Origin: CAIKBL01 sp050247235
GTDB taxonomy: Bacteria; Pseudomonadota; Gammaproteobacteria; Ga0077536
Assembly (NCBI GenBank): GCA_050247235.1
Contig: JBFWUN010000004.1
Coordinates: 61,596 to 125,595, forward strand
Reading direction: 5' to 3'
Length of the DNA stretch: 64,000 bases
The position numbers and the translations under genes were made by a program. Below, piece after piece: positions 32,442 to 41,488 of this stretch. Position 1 is the stretch's first letter, and every line of letters starts with the position of its first letter. The notes beneath the pieces are model-generated. The model had not been told where the DNA came from. It did no database searches and saw only the letters and a list, made by a program, of their open reading frames with translations.

Positions 32442-33428
32442 ATGCCGCTGACGAAAATCCAGACCACCACCGGCACGGTGAATCCCACCGAGCTGGGGCG
32501 CACCCTGATCCACGAGCACATCATGGTCGGCTACCCGGGCTGGGAGCTGGATGCGACCGCACCGCGCTTCAAGCGGGCCGACGGGCTTGCCCGCGCCGTT
32601 GACCAGATGCACGAGCTGCAGTCGCACGGCGTGCGGACGTTCGTGGATCCGTGCCCGATGGATCTCGGGCGCGATGCCGAGTTCCTGGCCGAAGTGGCGC
32701 AACGCTCCGGCATGCACATCATCTGCACCACCGGTGCGTACTTCGAAGCGGAAGGCAACACCTACACGTTCCGCCACCTCAGCGTCGAGCAGATCACCGA
32801 GATCTACATCCGGGAGATCGAGGACGGGATCGGCGACACCGGCATCAAGGCCGGCGCGATCAAGGTCGCGACCGGCGCGCCAACCGTTTCGCCCTACGAA
32901 CGCAAGCTGGTCACCGCCGGCGCGCGCGCGGCGAAGGCCACCGGGGTTCCCGTCATCTCGCACACCCAGGACGCCTGTTGCGGCCACGACCAGATCGACA
33001 TCGTGACGGGCGAGGGGCTCGCCGCCGATCGGCTCGTCGTCGGACATTCCGACGGGGCCGACGACCACGCCTACCATCGCTCGCTCGCCGAGCGCGGGGC
33101 GTTCGTCGGATTCGATCGCTTCGGTATTTCCATGTTCCAGCCCGACGAAGTGCGGGTCGCCAACGTCATCAAACTGATCGAAGCCGGCCATCTCGAGCGG
33201 GTGCTGATGTCGCACGACTCGATCGTCTGCTGGCTCGGACGGCCCGTGCCCTATGCCCAGAGTTTCGACGATCTGCTGAAGATGCTGCCGAAGTGGCGGT
33301 CCAATCACATCTTCAAGGAAATCGTGCCGATGATGCGCGAGCGGGGTGTCAGTGACGCGCAGATCGAGACGATCCTCGTCAGCAACCCGCAGCGGCTGTT
33401 TTCGGCGGGACTCGGACACGCCCACTGA
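32442..33428 (+). CDS. Phosphotriesterase-related amidohydrolase
   Basis: A 328-residue binuclear-metal TIM-barrel of the phosphotriesterase-related family. The first metal pair is H24-E-H26 (TLIHEHIMVG); KAGAIKVATG holds the bridging-lysine region, PVISHTQDACCGH and VGHSDGADD the next His ligands, and LMSHDSIV the Asp. Natural substrates of most members are lactones or carboxylesters rather than phosphotriesters. The ATG follows GAGGAGG. It diverges from the kor operon and is followed 25 bases later by a DUF364 gene. Confidence 0.85.
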   Translation: MPLTKIQTTTGTVNPTELGRTLIHEHIMVGYPGWELDATAPRFKRADGLARAVDQMHELQSHGVRTFVDPCPMDLGRDAEFLAEVAQRSGMHIICTTGAYFEAEGNTYTFRHLSVEQITEIYIREIEDGIGDTGIKAGAIKVATGAPTVSPYERKLVTAGARAAKATGVPVISHTQDACCGHDQIDIVTGEGLAADRLVVGHSDGADDHAYHRSLAERGAFVGFDRFGISMFQPDEVRVANVIKLIEAGHLERVLMSHDSIVCWLGRPVPYAQSFDDLLKMLPKWRSNHIFKEIVPMMRERGVSDAQIETILVSNPQRLFSAGLGHAH

Positions 33429-33453
33429 GACCCGGCCGGCGCGGCCGCGACGG

Positions 33454-34287
33454 ATGACGCGCATCTTTGCCGACCTCCGCGCGCTCGCCCACGCGGCGGT
33501 CGCCCGCGGAGGCACCCGGCGTGTTCGCCGCGCATTCGTGCCGGAGCCATCGCCGGATCCCGCGCGCGACGCGGAGTTCGGGCTGCTCGAGCTGGACGAC
33601 GGCAGTGCAGGTCTGTACTACGCGTGGATGGGGGCATCGCAGGCGGGTATGGCCGCCCGTTTCCCGGAAGGCGCGCTCGCGGGCTGCGACGCGCTCGAAA
33701 TCATCGACGGATACACGGCCGGGGACGACGCCGCATGCGCACTCGCGCTCGCGGCGCTCAATGCGCTGACCGCAAGCGTGTGGCGGCACGCCTGCTACAC
33801 GCCGCCCGTCGCGCACTCCTCATTCGGGATGGATCTTCGCGCCGGCGACACGCTCGGCATGATCGGCAATTTCCCTTCGCTCGTGCGCCAGGCGCGCGCG
33901 CAGGGCGTTGAAGTGATCGTGGTGGAACGCAAAGCGCACATGGTCGTCCGTGAACCGGGCCTCGAGATCACGCTGGACCCCGCCGCCTTGGGGAGGTGCC
34001 GACGCATCGTGTGCACCGCTGCGACGCTCGTGAACGACAGCTTCGACGACATGCTCTCGTACTGCCCGCCCACGGCCGAAATCGTGGTGCTCGGCCCGAC
34101 TGCCGGCGGCTTTCCCGAACCCTTCTTCGCGCGCGGTGTCACCACCCTCGGGGGAACCCTGGTCCATGATGCCGGCCTCGCACGCGAGCAGCTCGCGCAG
34201 GGCGGCCGCCTCACGGACTGTGCAACGCGTTACACGTTGAGCCTGCGCGACTATCCCGGGACCCGCACGCTGCTCGCGCGCCTTTGA
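33454..34287 (+). CDS. DUF364 / Rossmann-like heavy-metal chelation protein
   Basis: A 277-residue protein with the DUF364 pattern: an N-terminal mixed alpha/beta part, YTPPVAHSSFGMDLRAGDTLGMIGNFPSLVRQARAQG (in parts), then VIVVERK, CTAATLVNDSFDDML and VVLGPTAGG. The fold combines an enolase-N-like segment with a Rossmann-like domain proposed to bind metals or metal chelates; the reaction is unknown. It probably shares a transcript with the phosphotriesterase-like gene. A long palindrome lies just downstream. Confidence 0.72.
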   Translation: MTRIFADLRALAHAAVARGGTRRVRRAFVPEPSPDPARDAEFGLLELDDGSAGLYYAWMGASQAGMAARFPEGALAGCDALEIIDGYTAGDDAACALALAALNALTASVWRHACYTPPVAHSSFGMDLRAGDTLGMIGNFPSLVRQARAQGVEVIVVERKAHMVVREPGLEITLDPAALGRCRRIVCTAATLVNDSFDDMLSYCPPTAEIVVLGPTAGGFPEPFFARGVTTLGGTLVHDAGLAREQLAQGGRLTDCATRYTLSLRDYPGTRTLLARL

Positions 34288-34322
34288 ACCGCTCGGAGAC
34301 CCGGCAGGAAATTGGGGTCAGG

Positions 34323-34386
34323 AATTGGGGAAATTGGGGTCAGAGTCGAATTCGCGAATTCGACTCTGACCCCAATTTCCCCAATT
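34323..34386. repeat. Perfect 64-bp palindrome (GGGGTCAGA family element)
   Basis: The left arm runs 34323-34354 and the right arm 34355-34386; every one of the 32 pairs matches, centred on GAATTCGCGAATTC. The core includes AATTGGGGTCAGAGTCG. Two extra AATTGGGG half-copies lie just left (from 34310). It sits between two convergent genes. The GGGGTCAGA core recurs in the element at 43204-43257, so it is a dispersed repeat of REP/RAYT-like style rather than a gene-specific terminator. Confidence 0.9.
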
Positions 34387-34412
34387 TCTTTCTTGACCGC
34401 GAGGAGGACGCT

Positions 34413-35210
34413 TCAAGCGACAGCGGCGACCTTGCGCTCCGCCAGGAACTGCGTGATGACGTTCGCGAACTGCGCCGGCTGCTCCATCTCCGGCACGTGG
34501 CCTGCGCCCGGCAGCGTGGTCAGTTCGGCGTGGGCGATCGCCTGTTTCCAGGCAGCGCCGTAACCGGGCGGGACCACGCGATCGAGTTCGCTGACCACCA
34601 CGAGCGTCGCTGCTTTGATGCGTGGCAGCCGCTTGCGGATGCCGGTGTCGGGGATGGGCCAGAGGAACTTCGCGCTGGCCCGCAGATCCAGCAGCTCCTG
34701 CACGTGCGCGTCCACCTTGTCGCGACCGTCCATGACGTACTGCTTGCGCAGGCCAGGCGTGGAGAACAGCCGCTCGGATGGCATGCCGGGATGAACCGCG
34801 AACGGATCCTCGCCCGCGAGATCGTCGAGCCACAGGCCGAGCGGGTTGACCAGTACCAGCCGGTCCACGCGCGTCGGGGCGATCGCGGCGAGCTCGGCCG
34901 CCATCCAGGCACCGATGCTCGTCCCCGCCACGTGTACGCGTTCGAGTCCCAGCGCGTCCAGCAGATCGCAGTGGTGCAGCGTCAGATCGAGCGGGCCCTG
35001 GTCGATCTTCGGCAGGTCGTCCTTCGCCGGGCCCCAGCCAGGCGCATACGGCGCGACCACGTCGAATGCCTCGGCGAGTTTCGCCAGCGCGGCGTCGAAC
35101 GACACCAGTCCCAGCATGCCGTGCAGGTACAGCAGCGGGGCGCCGCGTCCGGCGCGCGCGTAGTGCACGGTCAGGCCACCGACCGGCGTCACGGTTTGCT
35201 TCAGTTCCAT
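34413..35210 (-). CDS. Alpha/beta hydrolase
   Basis: A 265-residue hydrolase in the style of the MhpC/haloperoxidase family. LLYLHGMLGLVSFD supplies the oxyanion region, AGTSIGAWMAAELAAI the nucleophile Ser, SELDRVVPPGYG the Asp and GAGHVPEMEQP the His. Substrate is unknown. Its start overlaps the stop of the upstream LLM flavoenzyme (TGATG), so the two work from one message and may act in sequence, oxidation then hydrolysis. Confidence 0.85.
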   Translation of the reverse strand: MELKQTVTPVGGLTVHYARAGRGAPLLYLHGMLGLVSFDAALAKLAEAFDVVAPYAPGWGPAKDDLPKIDQGPLDLTLHHCDLLDALGLERVHVAGTSIGAWMAAELAAIAPTRVDRLVLVNPLGLWLDDLAGEDPFAVHPGMPSERLFSTPGLRKQYVMDGRDKVDAHVQELLDLRASAKFLWPIPDTGIRKRLPRIKAATLVVVSELDRVVPPGYGAAWKQAIAHAELTTLPGAGHVPEMEQPAQFANVITQFLAERKVAAVA

Positions 35211-36502
35211 CAGCGACCTCCTGCCGCGACCTGCCGGGACGGCGCGGGCGTGTCCGTGCCCGGCGCGCCGCGGCTCACCTCGCGCGGCAGCGCGCGGTCT
35301 TCGCGTGGCATCGGCCGGGGCGACCAGTGATCCGTGTAGTCAGCCCACATGGGCCGGATCTTCGGCATCACGCGCTTCGCGAAAAGCTCCGTCGAATACC
35401 GGCACAGGTCGTTCGGCATGTCGCCGAAATGCAGCAGGCACACGAGGTGCCCGCACTTGAGGCTCTTGGCGAGGCGTTCCATCTGCTCGCAGACACTGTC
35501 GGGGCTGCCGGCCGCGATGTAGCCGCGTTCGATCATTTCCTGCCAGCTCAGCGATGCCGCCTGGTTCAGTGCCGACGACTGCCCGGCCATCTGCGTGGTC
35601 AGGCCGGCCCGGATGGTCGCCTCGGTCCGGTAGCCCGGCGCATCGGCAAACCCCGGGTACACGTGCAGGCAGCGCGAGAAGAAGTAGCGCGCGTGTTTCT
35701 CGTACAGGCGTTGCGCCTCGGCGTCTGTTTCCGCCACGCAGATCTGCTGGGCGAACGCCGCCTGGTACGGGTTGAACTCCTGGCCGAGTTCTTCCATGCG
35801 GCGCCAGAAGCCGTCCATCAGCTGCGCGCCGCGCACGTAGCCCTGGAACGAGAGGTAGCTGTAGTTGTAGCGATGCTGGGCGCAGAAGTCCCAGGTCTCC
35901 ACGGAGCCGCCGCCCGGGATCCAGATCGGCGGTGGATCCTGGATCGGACGTGGCCACAGGTTCACATAGCGGAGCTTGTAGTGCTTGCCGTTCCACGCGA
36001 ACACGTCCGGGTCCGACCATGCGCGCCGGACGAGGTCGTGCGCTTCGAGGTACTTCTCGCGCAAGGTTGCCGGGTTGACGCCGCAGGCGTAGTTGTCGTC
36101 CATCGAACTGCCGACGGGGAAACCCGAAATCAGCCGGCCGCCCGAGATGCAGTCGATCATCGCCATCTCCTCGGCGACCCGGGTCGGCGGGTCGTAGAGC
36201 GCGAGAGACTGGCCGAGCAGCAGGATCGAGGCGTCGCGCGTGCGGCGCGCAAGGGTTGCCGCCATCAGCTGCGGTGACGGCATCAGGCCGTACGCGTTCT
36301 GGTGATGCTCGTTGATGCCCATGCCGTCGTAGCCGAGTTCCTCGGCGAACTCGAGCAGGTCGAGGTAATCGTTGTAGATCCGGTTCGCCTTGCGGGCGTC
36401 GAACAGGCGCGAATCCACGTCGACCCACACGCTGCGATGCTTCTCGGTGAAGTCATCCGGCAGGTGGGGCCACGGCATCAGGTTGAACCAGTGAAACTTC
36501 AT
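35210..36502 (-). CDS. LLM-class flavin-dependent oxidoreductase (long form)
   Basis: A 430-residue bacterial-luciferase-like TIM-barrel. MKFHWFNLMPWPHLPDDF begins the protein, then LGYDGMGINEHHQNAYGLMPSP, ILLLGQSLALYDPPTRVAEE and GRLISGFPVG, all typical of FMN- or F420-using LLM enzymes. A Pro/Arg-rich tail of about 40 residues is not part of the fold. The enzyme may oxygenate a ketone, aldehyde or aromatic substrate. Coupled to a downstream alpha/beta hydrolase. Confidence 0.88.
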   Translation of the reverse strand: MKFHWFNLMPWPHLPDDFTEKHRSVWVDVDSRLFDARKANRIYNDYLDLLEFAEELGYDGMGINEHHQNAYGLMPSPQLMAATLARRTRDASILLLGQSLALYDPPTRVAEEMAMIDCISGGRLISGFPVGSSMDDNYACGVNPATLREKYLEAHDLVRRAWSDPDVFAWNGKHYKLRYVNLWPRPIQDPPPIWIPGGGSVETWDFCAQHRYNYSYLSFQGYVRGAQLMDGFWRRMEELGQEFNPYQAAFAQQICVAETDAEAQRLYEKHARYFFSRCLHVYPGFADAPGYRTEATIRAGLTTQMAGQSSALNQAASLSWQEMIERGYIAAGSPDSVCEQMERLAKSLKCGHLVCLLHFGDMPNDLCRYSTELFAKRVMPKIRPMWADYTDHWSPRPMPREDRALPREVSRGAPGTDTPAPSRQVAAGGR

Positions 36503-36609
36503 CGCTCCTCCTTCAGGCGCCGCGACGAACGGCGGACCATCGTAGCAATGGACCGTCGCACGCCAACCTGACGGAAGTCAATCGGACGGCCAGGCAAAAA
36601 GGGGGGAGG

Positions 36610-36691
36610 AAAGGGGACATCTCACATTTTTCGTGCGCTCCCTTATCGAACGGACGACTGTCGTCCACTTGAAATGTGAGATGTCCCCTTT
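36610..36691. repeat. Inverted-repeat element with 20-bp perfect arms
   Basis: AAAGGGGACATCTCACATTT at 36610-36629 pairs perfectly with 36672-36691 across a 42-base loop, which itself is partly symmetric (GGACGACTGTCGTCC). It lies between the LLM gene and the CmcJ-like gene. A degenerate relative of both arms is found near 49351-49458. Confidence 0.85.
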
Positions 36692-36720
36692 TCTGCCCTT
36701 CTTCCTGCCGGTGCAGCGAA

Positions 36721-37563
36721 TCAGAACACGACCAGGGTGCGCGCCTCGATGCTCTCGCGCGGCACGCAGCCGACGGGGCACGCGGGGTTGCGGAAGCCGG
36801 TATGCGCCATGTAGCGTGCGACCCCCGCACCCGGGGCGTCGTAGCACTTCAGCAGCAGCACCTCGTCCGGCTGCATGTCGGAAAAGTAGAACCACCGGTG
36901 GGATGGGGCATAACGCATCGACTGGATCTCACCGCTGTGGCTGGGGTGTTCGAGGTCCGATTCCACGAAATGGTGGATCGGGGTATCGACGATCTCGGCC
37001 GGCGTCATCGACCGCGCATCGCACACCGCGAGCGGCACGTCCTGCACCGGACCGACGATGGGCCGCCACAGGTTCACGAACGCGCAGCGTCGTCCGTGCA
37101 GGTCATCCCGGCCCGCCTCGTGCAGGATCTCGCGCGCGCGGCGCGGGCCGGACGCTTCGCTGTAGTCGTTGTGCACACCGTCCACCGGCAGTCGCACGCC
37201 GGCTTCGCCGCGCGCGGCCCGGGCTGCGCTGCGCGTGTTGTGATCGAACACGATCACCGCCGCGGCGCCGAGCGTGGCGCGCAGGAACGTGGCGACTTCC
37301 GGGTAGTAACGTGCCTGCACCGCGGCCGGGTCGTAGAAATCCCGGAACGCGGTGTGTTGGCGATGGAACGCGAAGCCTTCCACGTCCAGCGAGAAGCCCG
37401 TGGCGCGTGGGCGACCGTCCTCGATGCGCACTTCGCGGTACTCGATCGGTGGACGCACCGTGGGGCGATCGGCGCGCGGCGGGTAGACGCGGTACTCGAT
37501 GGGAGTGCCGTCGTCACGCAGGTAGGCGAGCGGGGCGACGACGTAGGGGAGTGTTTCGTTCAT
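36721..37563 (-). CDS. CmcJ/NvfI family oxygenase-like protein
   Basis: A 280-residue member of the CmcJ/NvfI group, known from cephamycin and fungal meroterpenoid pathways and related to 2-oxoglutarate/Fe(II) dioxygenases. Diagnostic blocks are VDGVHNDYSEASGPRRA, CAFVNLWRPIVGPVQDVPLAVCD and HRWFYFSDMQPDEVLLLKCYD; the HND supplies metal-ligand-type residues. NvfI isomerises an endoperoxide, and CmcJ takes part in 7-methoxylation. No antibiotic genes are here, so its role is likely catabolic (inferred). It follows an alpha/beta hydrolase by nine bases. Confidence 0.82.
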   Translation of the reverse strand: MNETLPYVVAPLAYLRDDGTPIEYRVYPPRADRPTVRPPIEYREVRIEDGRPRATGFSLDVEGFAFHRQHTAFRDFYDPAAVQARYYPEVATFLRATLGAAAVIVFDHNTRSAARAARGEAGVRLPVDGVHNDYSEASGPRRAREILHEAGRDDLHGRRCAFVNLWRPIVGPVQDVPLAVCDARSMTPAEIVDTPIHHFVESDLEHPSHSGEIQSMRYAPSHRWFYFSDMQPDEVLLLKCYDAPGAGVARYMAHTGFRNPACPVGCVPRESIEARTLVVF

Positions 37564-37572
37564 GGTGCCTCT

Positions 37573-38469
37573 CTACTGGACGTCGAGATGTTGCTGGAAC
37601 CAGTCACGGGCGAGCGTGCTGCTGCGGTCGAACGCGCGTCCGTACGCAACGTAGTGGTCCCCCGCGAGGAGTTCGAGCACCTTCGGCGCGCGCGCCGATT
37701 CGAATGCCGCGAGCGCGACATCGGTGGGGGTGATCGTGTCGTCGGCGGCGACGATCATCAGCAGCGGCGTCGGACTGATGCGCGGGACGTATGGGCGCGC
37801 ATCGAACTCGAAACGGTAGTCGAGCGAGCGCAGCGTCACCTTGTTCTCCCACGCCACTCCCCGCGCGCGCCAGCCATCGAAGTAGCGCCACGTCAGGGGG
37901 CCCGGGGCGTCAGGGGGCCTGGTCGGGTCGTCACTGCAGACCTCCACCACGGCAGGCGCGGCGCCGGCGGCAATTGCGCGACGCTCCGCCGCCATCCGCG
38001 CGAAATAGGCCGCGTGCTGATCGAGAGGTACCAGCCGGTGAAAACTCTCCAGTCCACTGATGAACGGCACCTGGCTGACCACGCAGCGCACGCGGCGATC
38101 GACCGCGGCGACCATCAGCACCAGGCCACCGCTGTAGCTCGTTCCCCAGATCCCCAGGCGGCGGCCGTCGATTTCGGGTCGCGTTTCGGCGTAGGTGAGT
38201 GCGTGCCGGTAGTCGCGCATCTGCGCGATCGGGTCGATCTCGTGGCGCGGCATCCCCTCGCTCGCGCCGAAATTCCGCTGGTCATAGACGAGGCATCCGA
38301 ATCCCGCGGCGGTGAAGCGGGCCGCGTAGGCATCGAGCCCCATCTCCTTCAGCGCGGAGAATCCGTGCGCCATCACGATTGCCGGCACCGGCCGCGCGGC
38401 GTCGTCGGGCAGGTACAACCACCCGTGCAGGCGCGTGCCGTCGGCGTCGAATGCGATGTTCTCGCGCAT
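37573..38469 (-). CDS. Alpha/beta hydrolase (dienelactone-hydrolase-like)
   Basis: A 298-residue hydrolase. IVMAHGFSALKEMGLDAYA forms the oxyanion region, GIWGTSYSGGLVLMVAA the nucleophile Ser, AADDTITP the Asp and GDHYVAY the His. The layout, including DYRHALTYAETR and CVVSQVPF, closely parallels the gene at 42167-43105, so the two are paralogues. It leads a two-gene transcript with the CmcJ-like protein. Confidence 0.85.
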   Translation of the reverse strand: MRENIAFDADGTRLHGWLYLPDDAARPVPAIVMAHGFSALKEMGLDAYAARFTAAGFGCLVYDQRNFGASEGMPRHEIDPIAQMRDYRHALTYAETRPEIDGRRLGIWGTSYSGGLVLMVAAVDRRVRCVVSQVPFISGLESFHRLVPLDQHAAYFARMAAERRAIAAGAAPAVVEVCSDDPTRPPDAPGPLTWRYFDGWRARGVAWENKVTLRSLDYRFEFDARPYVPRISPTPLLMIVAADDTITPTDVALAAFESARAPKVLELLAGDHYVAYGRAFDRSSTLARDWFQQHLDVQ

Positions 38470-38643
38470 CGCGGTAATCTAGATCAGTCGCGACGGATTT
38501 CGCTACGTTTGTGCCGCCGACCCACCGCGTGGCCGGCAATGCGGACGCGATGGAAACGCCGTCCGCCGATGCGTTCGCCCGTGGTAGCGCTGCCGGGCGG
38601 CGCGGACCCCCGTATCAGCGCCCAGGACCTGCGCGAGGTGTAC

Positions 38644-39066
38644 ATGTCGGAATCATGGACGGGTGGATGCCTGTGCGGGGCGATCCGCTACCGTTGCGAA
38701 GGCGAGCCGCTCAGCATGGGGTTGTGCCAGTGTGAACGTTGCCAGCGACAATCGGGTTCGGCATTCCTGATCGCCACCGTGTTCGCGCGTGACGCGGTGA
38801 CGCTCACGGGTGCTGAACCGCGGGTTTTCACCGCCGGTCCCGCGGGCCAGCAGCTGTCCCGGCATTTCTGCGGAACCTGCGGTTCGGCCCTGATGATCAC
38901 GCTCGATCGTTACCCCGGCATCCGCTCGATGATGGGCGGCACGCTCGACGACCGCACGCGCCTGCGGCCGACCTTCAGCCTGTGGTGCGCGAGCGGTCAG
39001 CCGTGGCTGTCATTGCCGTCCGGGATAAAGCAGCACCCGGAATACCCGGACGGCCTGATCGCCTGA
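38644..39066 (+). CDS. GFA family protein (glutathione-dependent formaldehyde-activating-like)
   Basis: A 140-residue zinc protein of the Gfa/CENP-V fold. Cysteine pairs GGCLCGAIRY, GLCQCERCQRQSGS and HFCGTCGSAL supply the two zinc sites of the family. True Gfa condenses formaldehyde with glutathione, but most family members have unproven activity. The ATG at 38644 is chosen at the family N-terminus; the upstream frame is antisense noise. It is convergent with the TonB receptor gene. Confidence 0.88.
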   Translation: MSESWTGGCLCGAIRYRCEGEPLSMGLCQCERCQRQSGSAFLIATVFARDAVTLTGAEPRVFTAGPAGQQLSRHFCGTCGSALMITLDRYPGIRSMMGGTLDDRTRLRPTFSLWCASGQPWLSLPSGIKQHPEYPDGLIA

Positions 39067-39073
39067 CCCCAGC

Positions 39074-41146
39074 TCAGAACGTGTAGCGCGCCGCCACGCC
39101 GCCGTAGACATTGCGGTCCGGCGCCGGCTCGAAGAACCGGGAACCGACGGCATTCAGGATCACGTTCTGGTTGTAGTCCTCGTTGAAGAAGTTGTTGATC
39201 CCGAAATGCGGAGAGAGATTCCACGGACCGAAGCGGAAGTCGCGGCCGAACCGCAGGTTGCCGACGTGGTAGGAATCGTTGACAGCGGTATTGGCGTTGT
39301 TCGCGAAGATCTCGTCCACGTGCAGCATGTCGAACGTTGCGTAGAACCCGGACGGATGCGTGTAGGAGACTTCCGCATAGAACTGGTGCTCGGGCTGGCC
39401 GGGCAACCGGTTGCCGTCGATCGCCGGTGTCGCGACGCCGGGCACCACCGAGACCTGGTCGAACTGGAAATCCGCGTAGGTGTAGGCGACGGTCAGGTCC
39501 AGGCCGGGCAACACCTGGTACAGCAGGCTTGCCTCGGTGCCGGTGCGGTTGGTGTTCGCGTTCTGGAAGAACGCGCGGCCACCGGTATTGCCCACACTGA
39601 TGATCTCGTCCTGGACGTCGATCAGGTACACCGCCAGGTCGTACGTGAGGCGGGAGAATACGCGCCCCTTGACGCCGATCTCGTAGCTCTTCGCGTGCTG
39701 CGCGGAGACCGGGCCGAACCCGCCGAGCGTGCCGTCGCGTGACGGGTTGGCGAGTTCCGTGAAGCTCGGCGTCTCGAACGACGTGCCGTAGTTCGCGTAC
39801 AGGTTCAGCGCACGCCACGGGCTGTAGACGATGCCGGCCATCGGGTTGAACTCGTCGAAATCGAGTCCGCCGCTCTGGTCGCCGTTGGCGAGAAAGCGGT
39901 CCGTGACGTCCAGGTCCACGCTGTCGTAGCGACCCCCGAGGATGAGATCCACCTGCGGCAGCAGCGAGAACTCGTTCTGGAAGTAGAATCCGCGCGCGTC
40001 GGCGTTCTCGACCTGGTCGAAGCTGAGCGGGCCCTGCGCACCGTTGATGTTGATGAAACGCTGGCGGTCGTCCTCCTGGGCATCGATGTCGAAGCCGAGC
40101 GTGAAGCGGTTCCGGTGACCGAAAAGGTCGCCGTCGTAGGAGTACTGCGCGCCGCCGCCCAGCACGAACCGGTCGAACGCCACGATGCCGTCGCTCGCCG
40201 GGAGTCCCCGACCGATCGCCAGGTTGTTGAAGAAGTCGCGCCAGATGTAGTAGTTCCGCAGCTGCAGGTGATGATGATCACCGAAGTCCTTGCGGTAGAC
40301 GAACCCGGCTTTCTGCTGCTGCAGCGACTCACCGGCATCGAAGCGCAGGTTGTTGGCGGCGGCCGCCTTGCGATTCGCGATCACCTGCGCCGCGGTGAGC
40401 CCGCCCGGATCATCCGCCGTGGGGGAGTCCACCGCGTTGACGATCGCCGTCAGCGCCGACCCGTCGCTGAACGTGTACCGGAACTTGCTGTTGATGATCC
40501 CGTGTTCCACCTCGGCGTGGTCCCGGTAACCGCCATAGTCCAGGTAGGACGCGTTCAGCAGGTAATTCAGCGCACCCGCCTGGCCACCCGTCTTGAGCTG
40601 GTACCTGCCGAAGTCGTCCTCGCCGATCGCGACGCTCGCCTCGGCGAACGGGCGCTCGGTGCCGTCCTCGGTATAGATATTGATCGCGCCCCCGGCGGCC
40701 GCGCCATACAGCGCGGCGGCCGGGCCCCGGAGCACCTCGATACGGCTCGCCGAGCCGAGATCGATGTCGTCCACGCCACCCTGACCATCGGGCAGGGTGG
40801 ACGGAATGCCGTCCACGTAGATCTTGATCCCGCGGATGCCGAACTGCGATCGCGCGCCGAAGCCGCGCAGCGACACGCGCAGGTCCTGCGCGAAGTTGTA
40901 GCGGTTCTGGAAGAACGCACCCGGAATGCGCGCGAGTGATTCGTCGAGCCCGAGCTGCTGGTGGCGTTGCACGGTGTCACGTTCGACCACCGAGATCGCG
41001 AACGGGGTCCGCAGCAGGTCGCGTTCGACGCGCGTGGCGGACACCAGGATTTCTTCGGTGGTGGGTGCGGCCGATGCGACCGCAGGGACGGCCAGCGCCA
41101 GCGCGCGCGCAACGATACGAGAGAGAGAGGAACGCAAGTCAGTCAT
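39074..41146 (-). CDS. TonB-dependent outer-membrane receptor
   Basis: A 690-residue receptor. Signal peptide (VARALALAVPAVASA), an immediate TonB-box-like EEILVSATR, a plug domain (VSLRGFGARSQFGIRGIKIYVDGIPSTLPDG in parts, EVLRGPAAALYG, GGAINIYTEDG) and a 22-strand barrel ending in VAARYTF with terminal Phe. FecA-like receptors import ferric chelates, but the ligand cannot be deduced. The frame extends upstream to 42064 without similarity; the ATG at 41146 (or 41158) starts the signal peptide. Confidence 0.92.
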   Translation of the reverse strand: MTDLRSSLSRIVARALALAVPAVASAAPTTEEILVSATRVERDLLRTPFAISVVERDTVQRHQQLGLDESLARIPGAFFQNRYNFAQDLRVSLRGFGARSQFGIRGIKIYVDGIPSTLPDGQGGVDDIDLGSASRIEVLRGPAAALYGAAAGGAINIYTEDGTERPFAEASVAIGEDDFGRYQLKTGGQAGALNYLLNASYLDYGGYRDHAEVEHGIINSKFRYTFSDGSALTAIVNAVDSPTADDPGGLTAAQVIANRKAAAANNLRFDAGESLQQQKAGFVYRKDFGDHHHLQLRNYYIWRDFFNNLAIGRGLPASDGIVAFDRFVLGGGAQYSYDGDLFGHRNRFTLGFDIDAQEDDRQRFININGAQGPLSFDQVENADARGFYFQNEFSLLPQVDLILGGRYDSVDLDVTDRFLANGDQSGGLDFDEFNPMAGIVYSPWRALNLYANYGTSFETPSFTELANPSRDGTLGGFGPVSAQHAKSYEIGVKGRVFSRLTYDLAVYLIDVQDEIISVGNTGGRAFFQNANTNRTGTEASLLYQVLPGLDLTVAYTYADFQFDQVSVVPGVATPAIDGNRLPGQPEHQFYAEVSYTHPSGFYATFDMLHVDEIFANNANTAVNDSYHVGNLRFGRDFRFGPWNLSPHFGINNFFNEDYNQNVILNAVGSRFFEPAPDRNVYGGVAARYTF

Positions 41147-41488
41147 GTCGGATTCCATGGGCGGGGCGCGGGTCCGTTTCCGCGTGAACGATTGCCGGGC
41201 GTATACCCAGGCGCCCGGCGACGGACCCGCGGGGAGTGCAAGGCCCGTGCCGGACAGCGCCCCATCGCGGCGCGCGCGGCGTCGGCGCGACGATCTGCGC
41301 GGGTGCAGGATTTCGGGGGCCAGGGTAGATGGCCTCGTACCGCGCGCGGATTGGTTGAAATCGACCACCCGCTGCTTCATATCGACCAGCGTGAGATCGG
41401 GCAGGGCGGTGCGCGCACGCGCGCCGCTGGCACTTCGCGGGGCACTGCGGCACCTTGCAGGTCTCAGAATCCCACGGAGGAACCCGCC
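41147..41488. other. Divergent intergenic region, TonB receptor / SnoaL gene
   Basis: No gene is evident in these 342 bases. The part next to the SnoaL gene holds a GGAGG ribosome site. I found no Fur box, cobalamin riboswitch box or other known element. Short GC-rich inverted repeats occur (for example GCCGGGCG with CGCCCGGC around 41194-41218) without a T-run. Confidence 0.4.

Noticed and set aside
41147..41488. Cobalamin riboswitch upstream of the TonB receptor
   Set aside because: No B12-box-like sequence or matching hairpin arrangement was seen in the leader.
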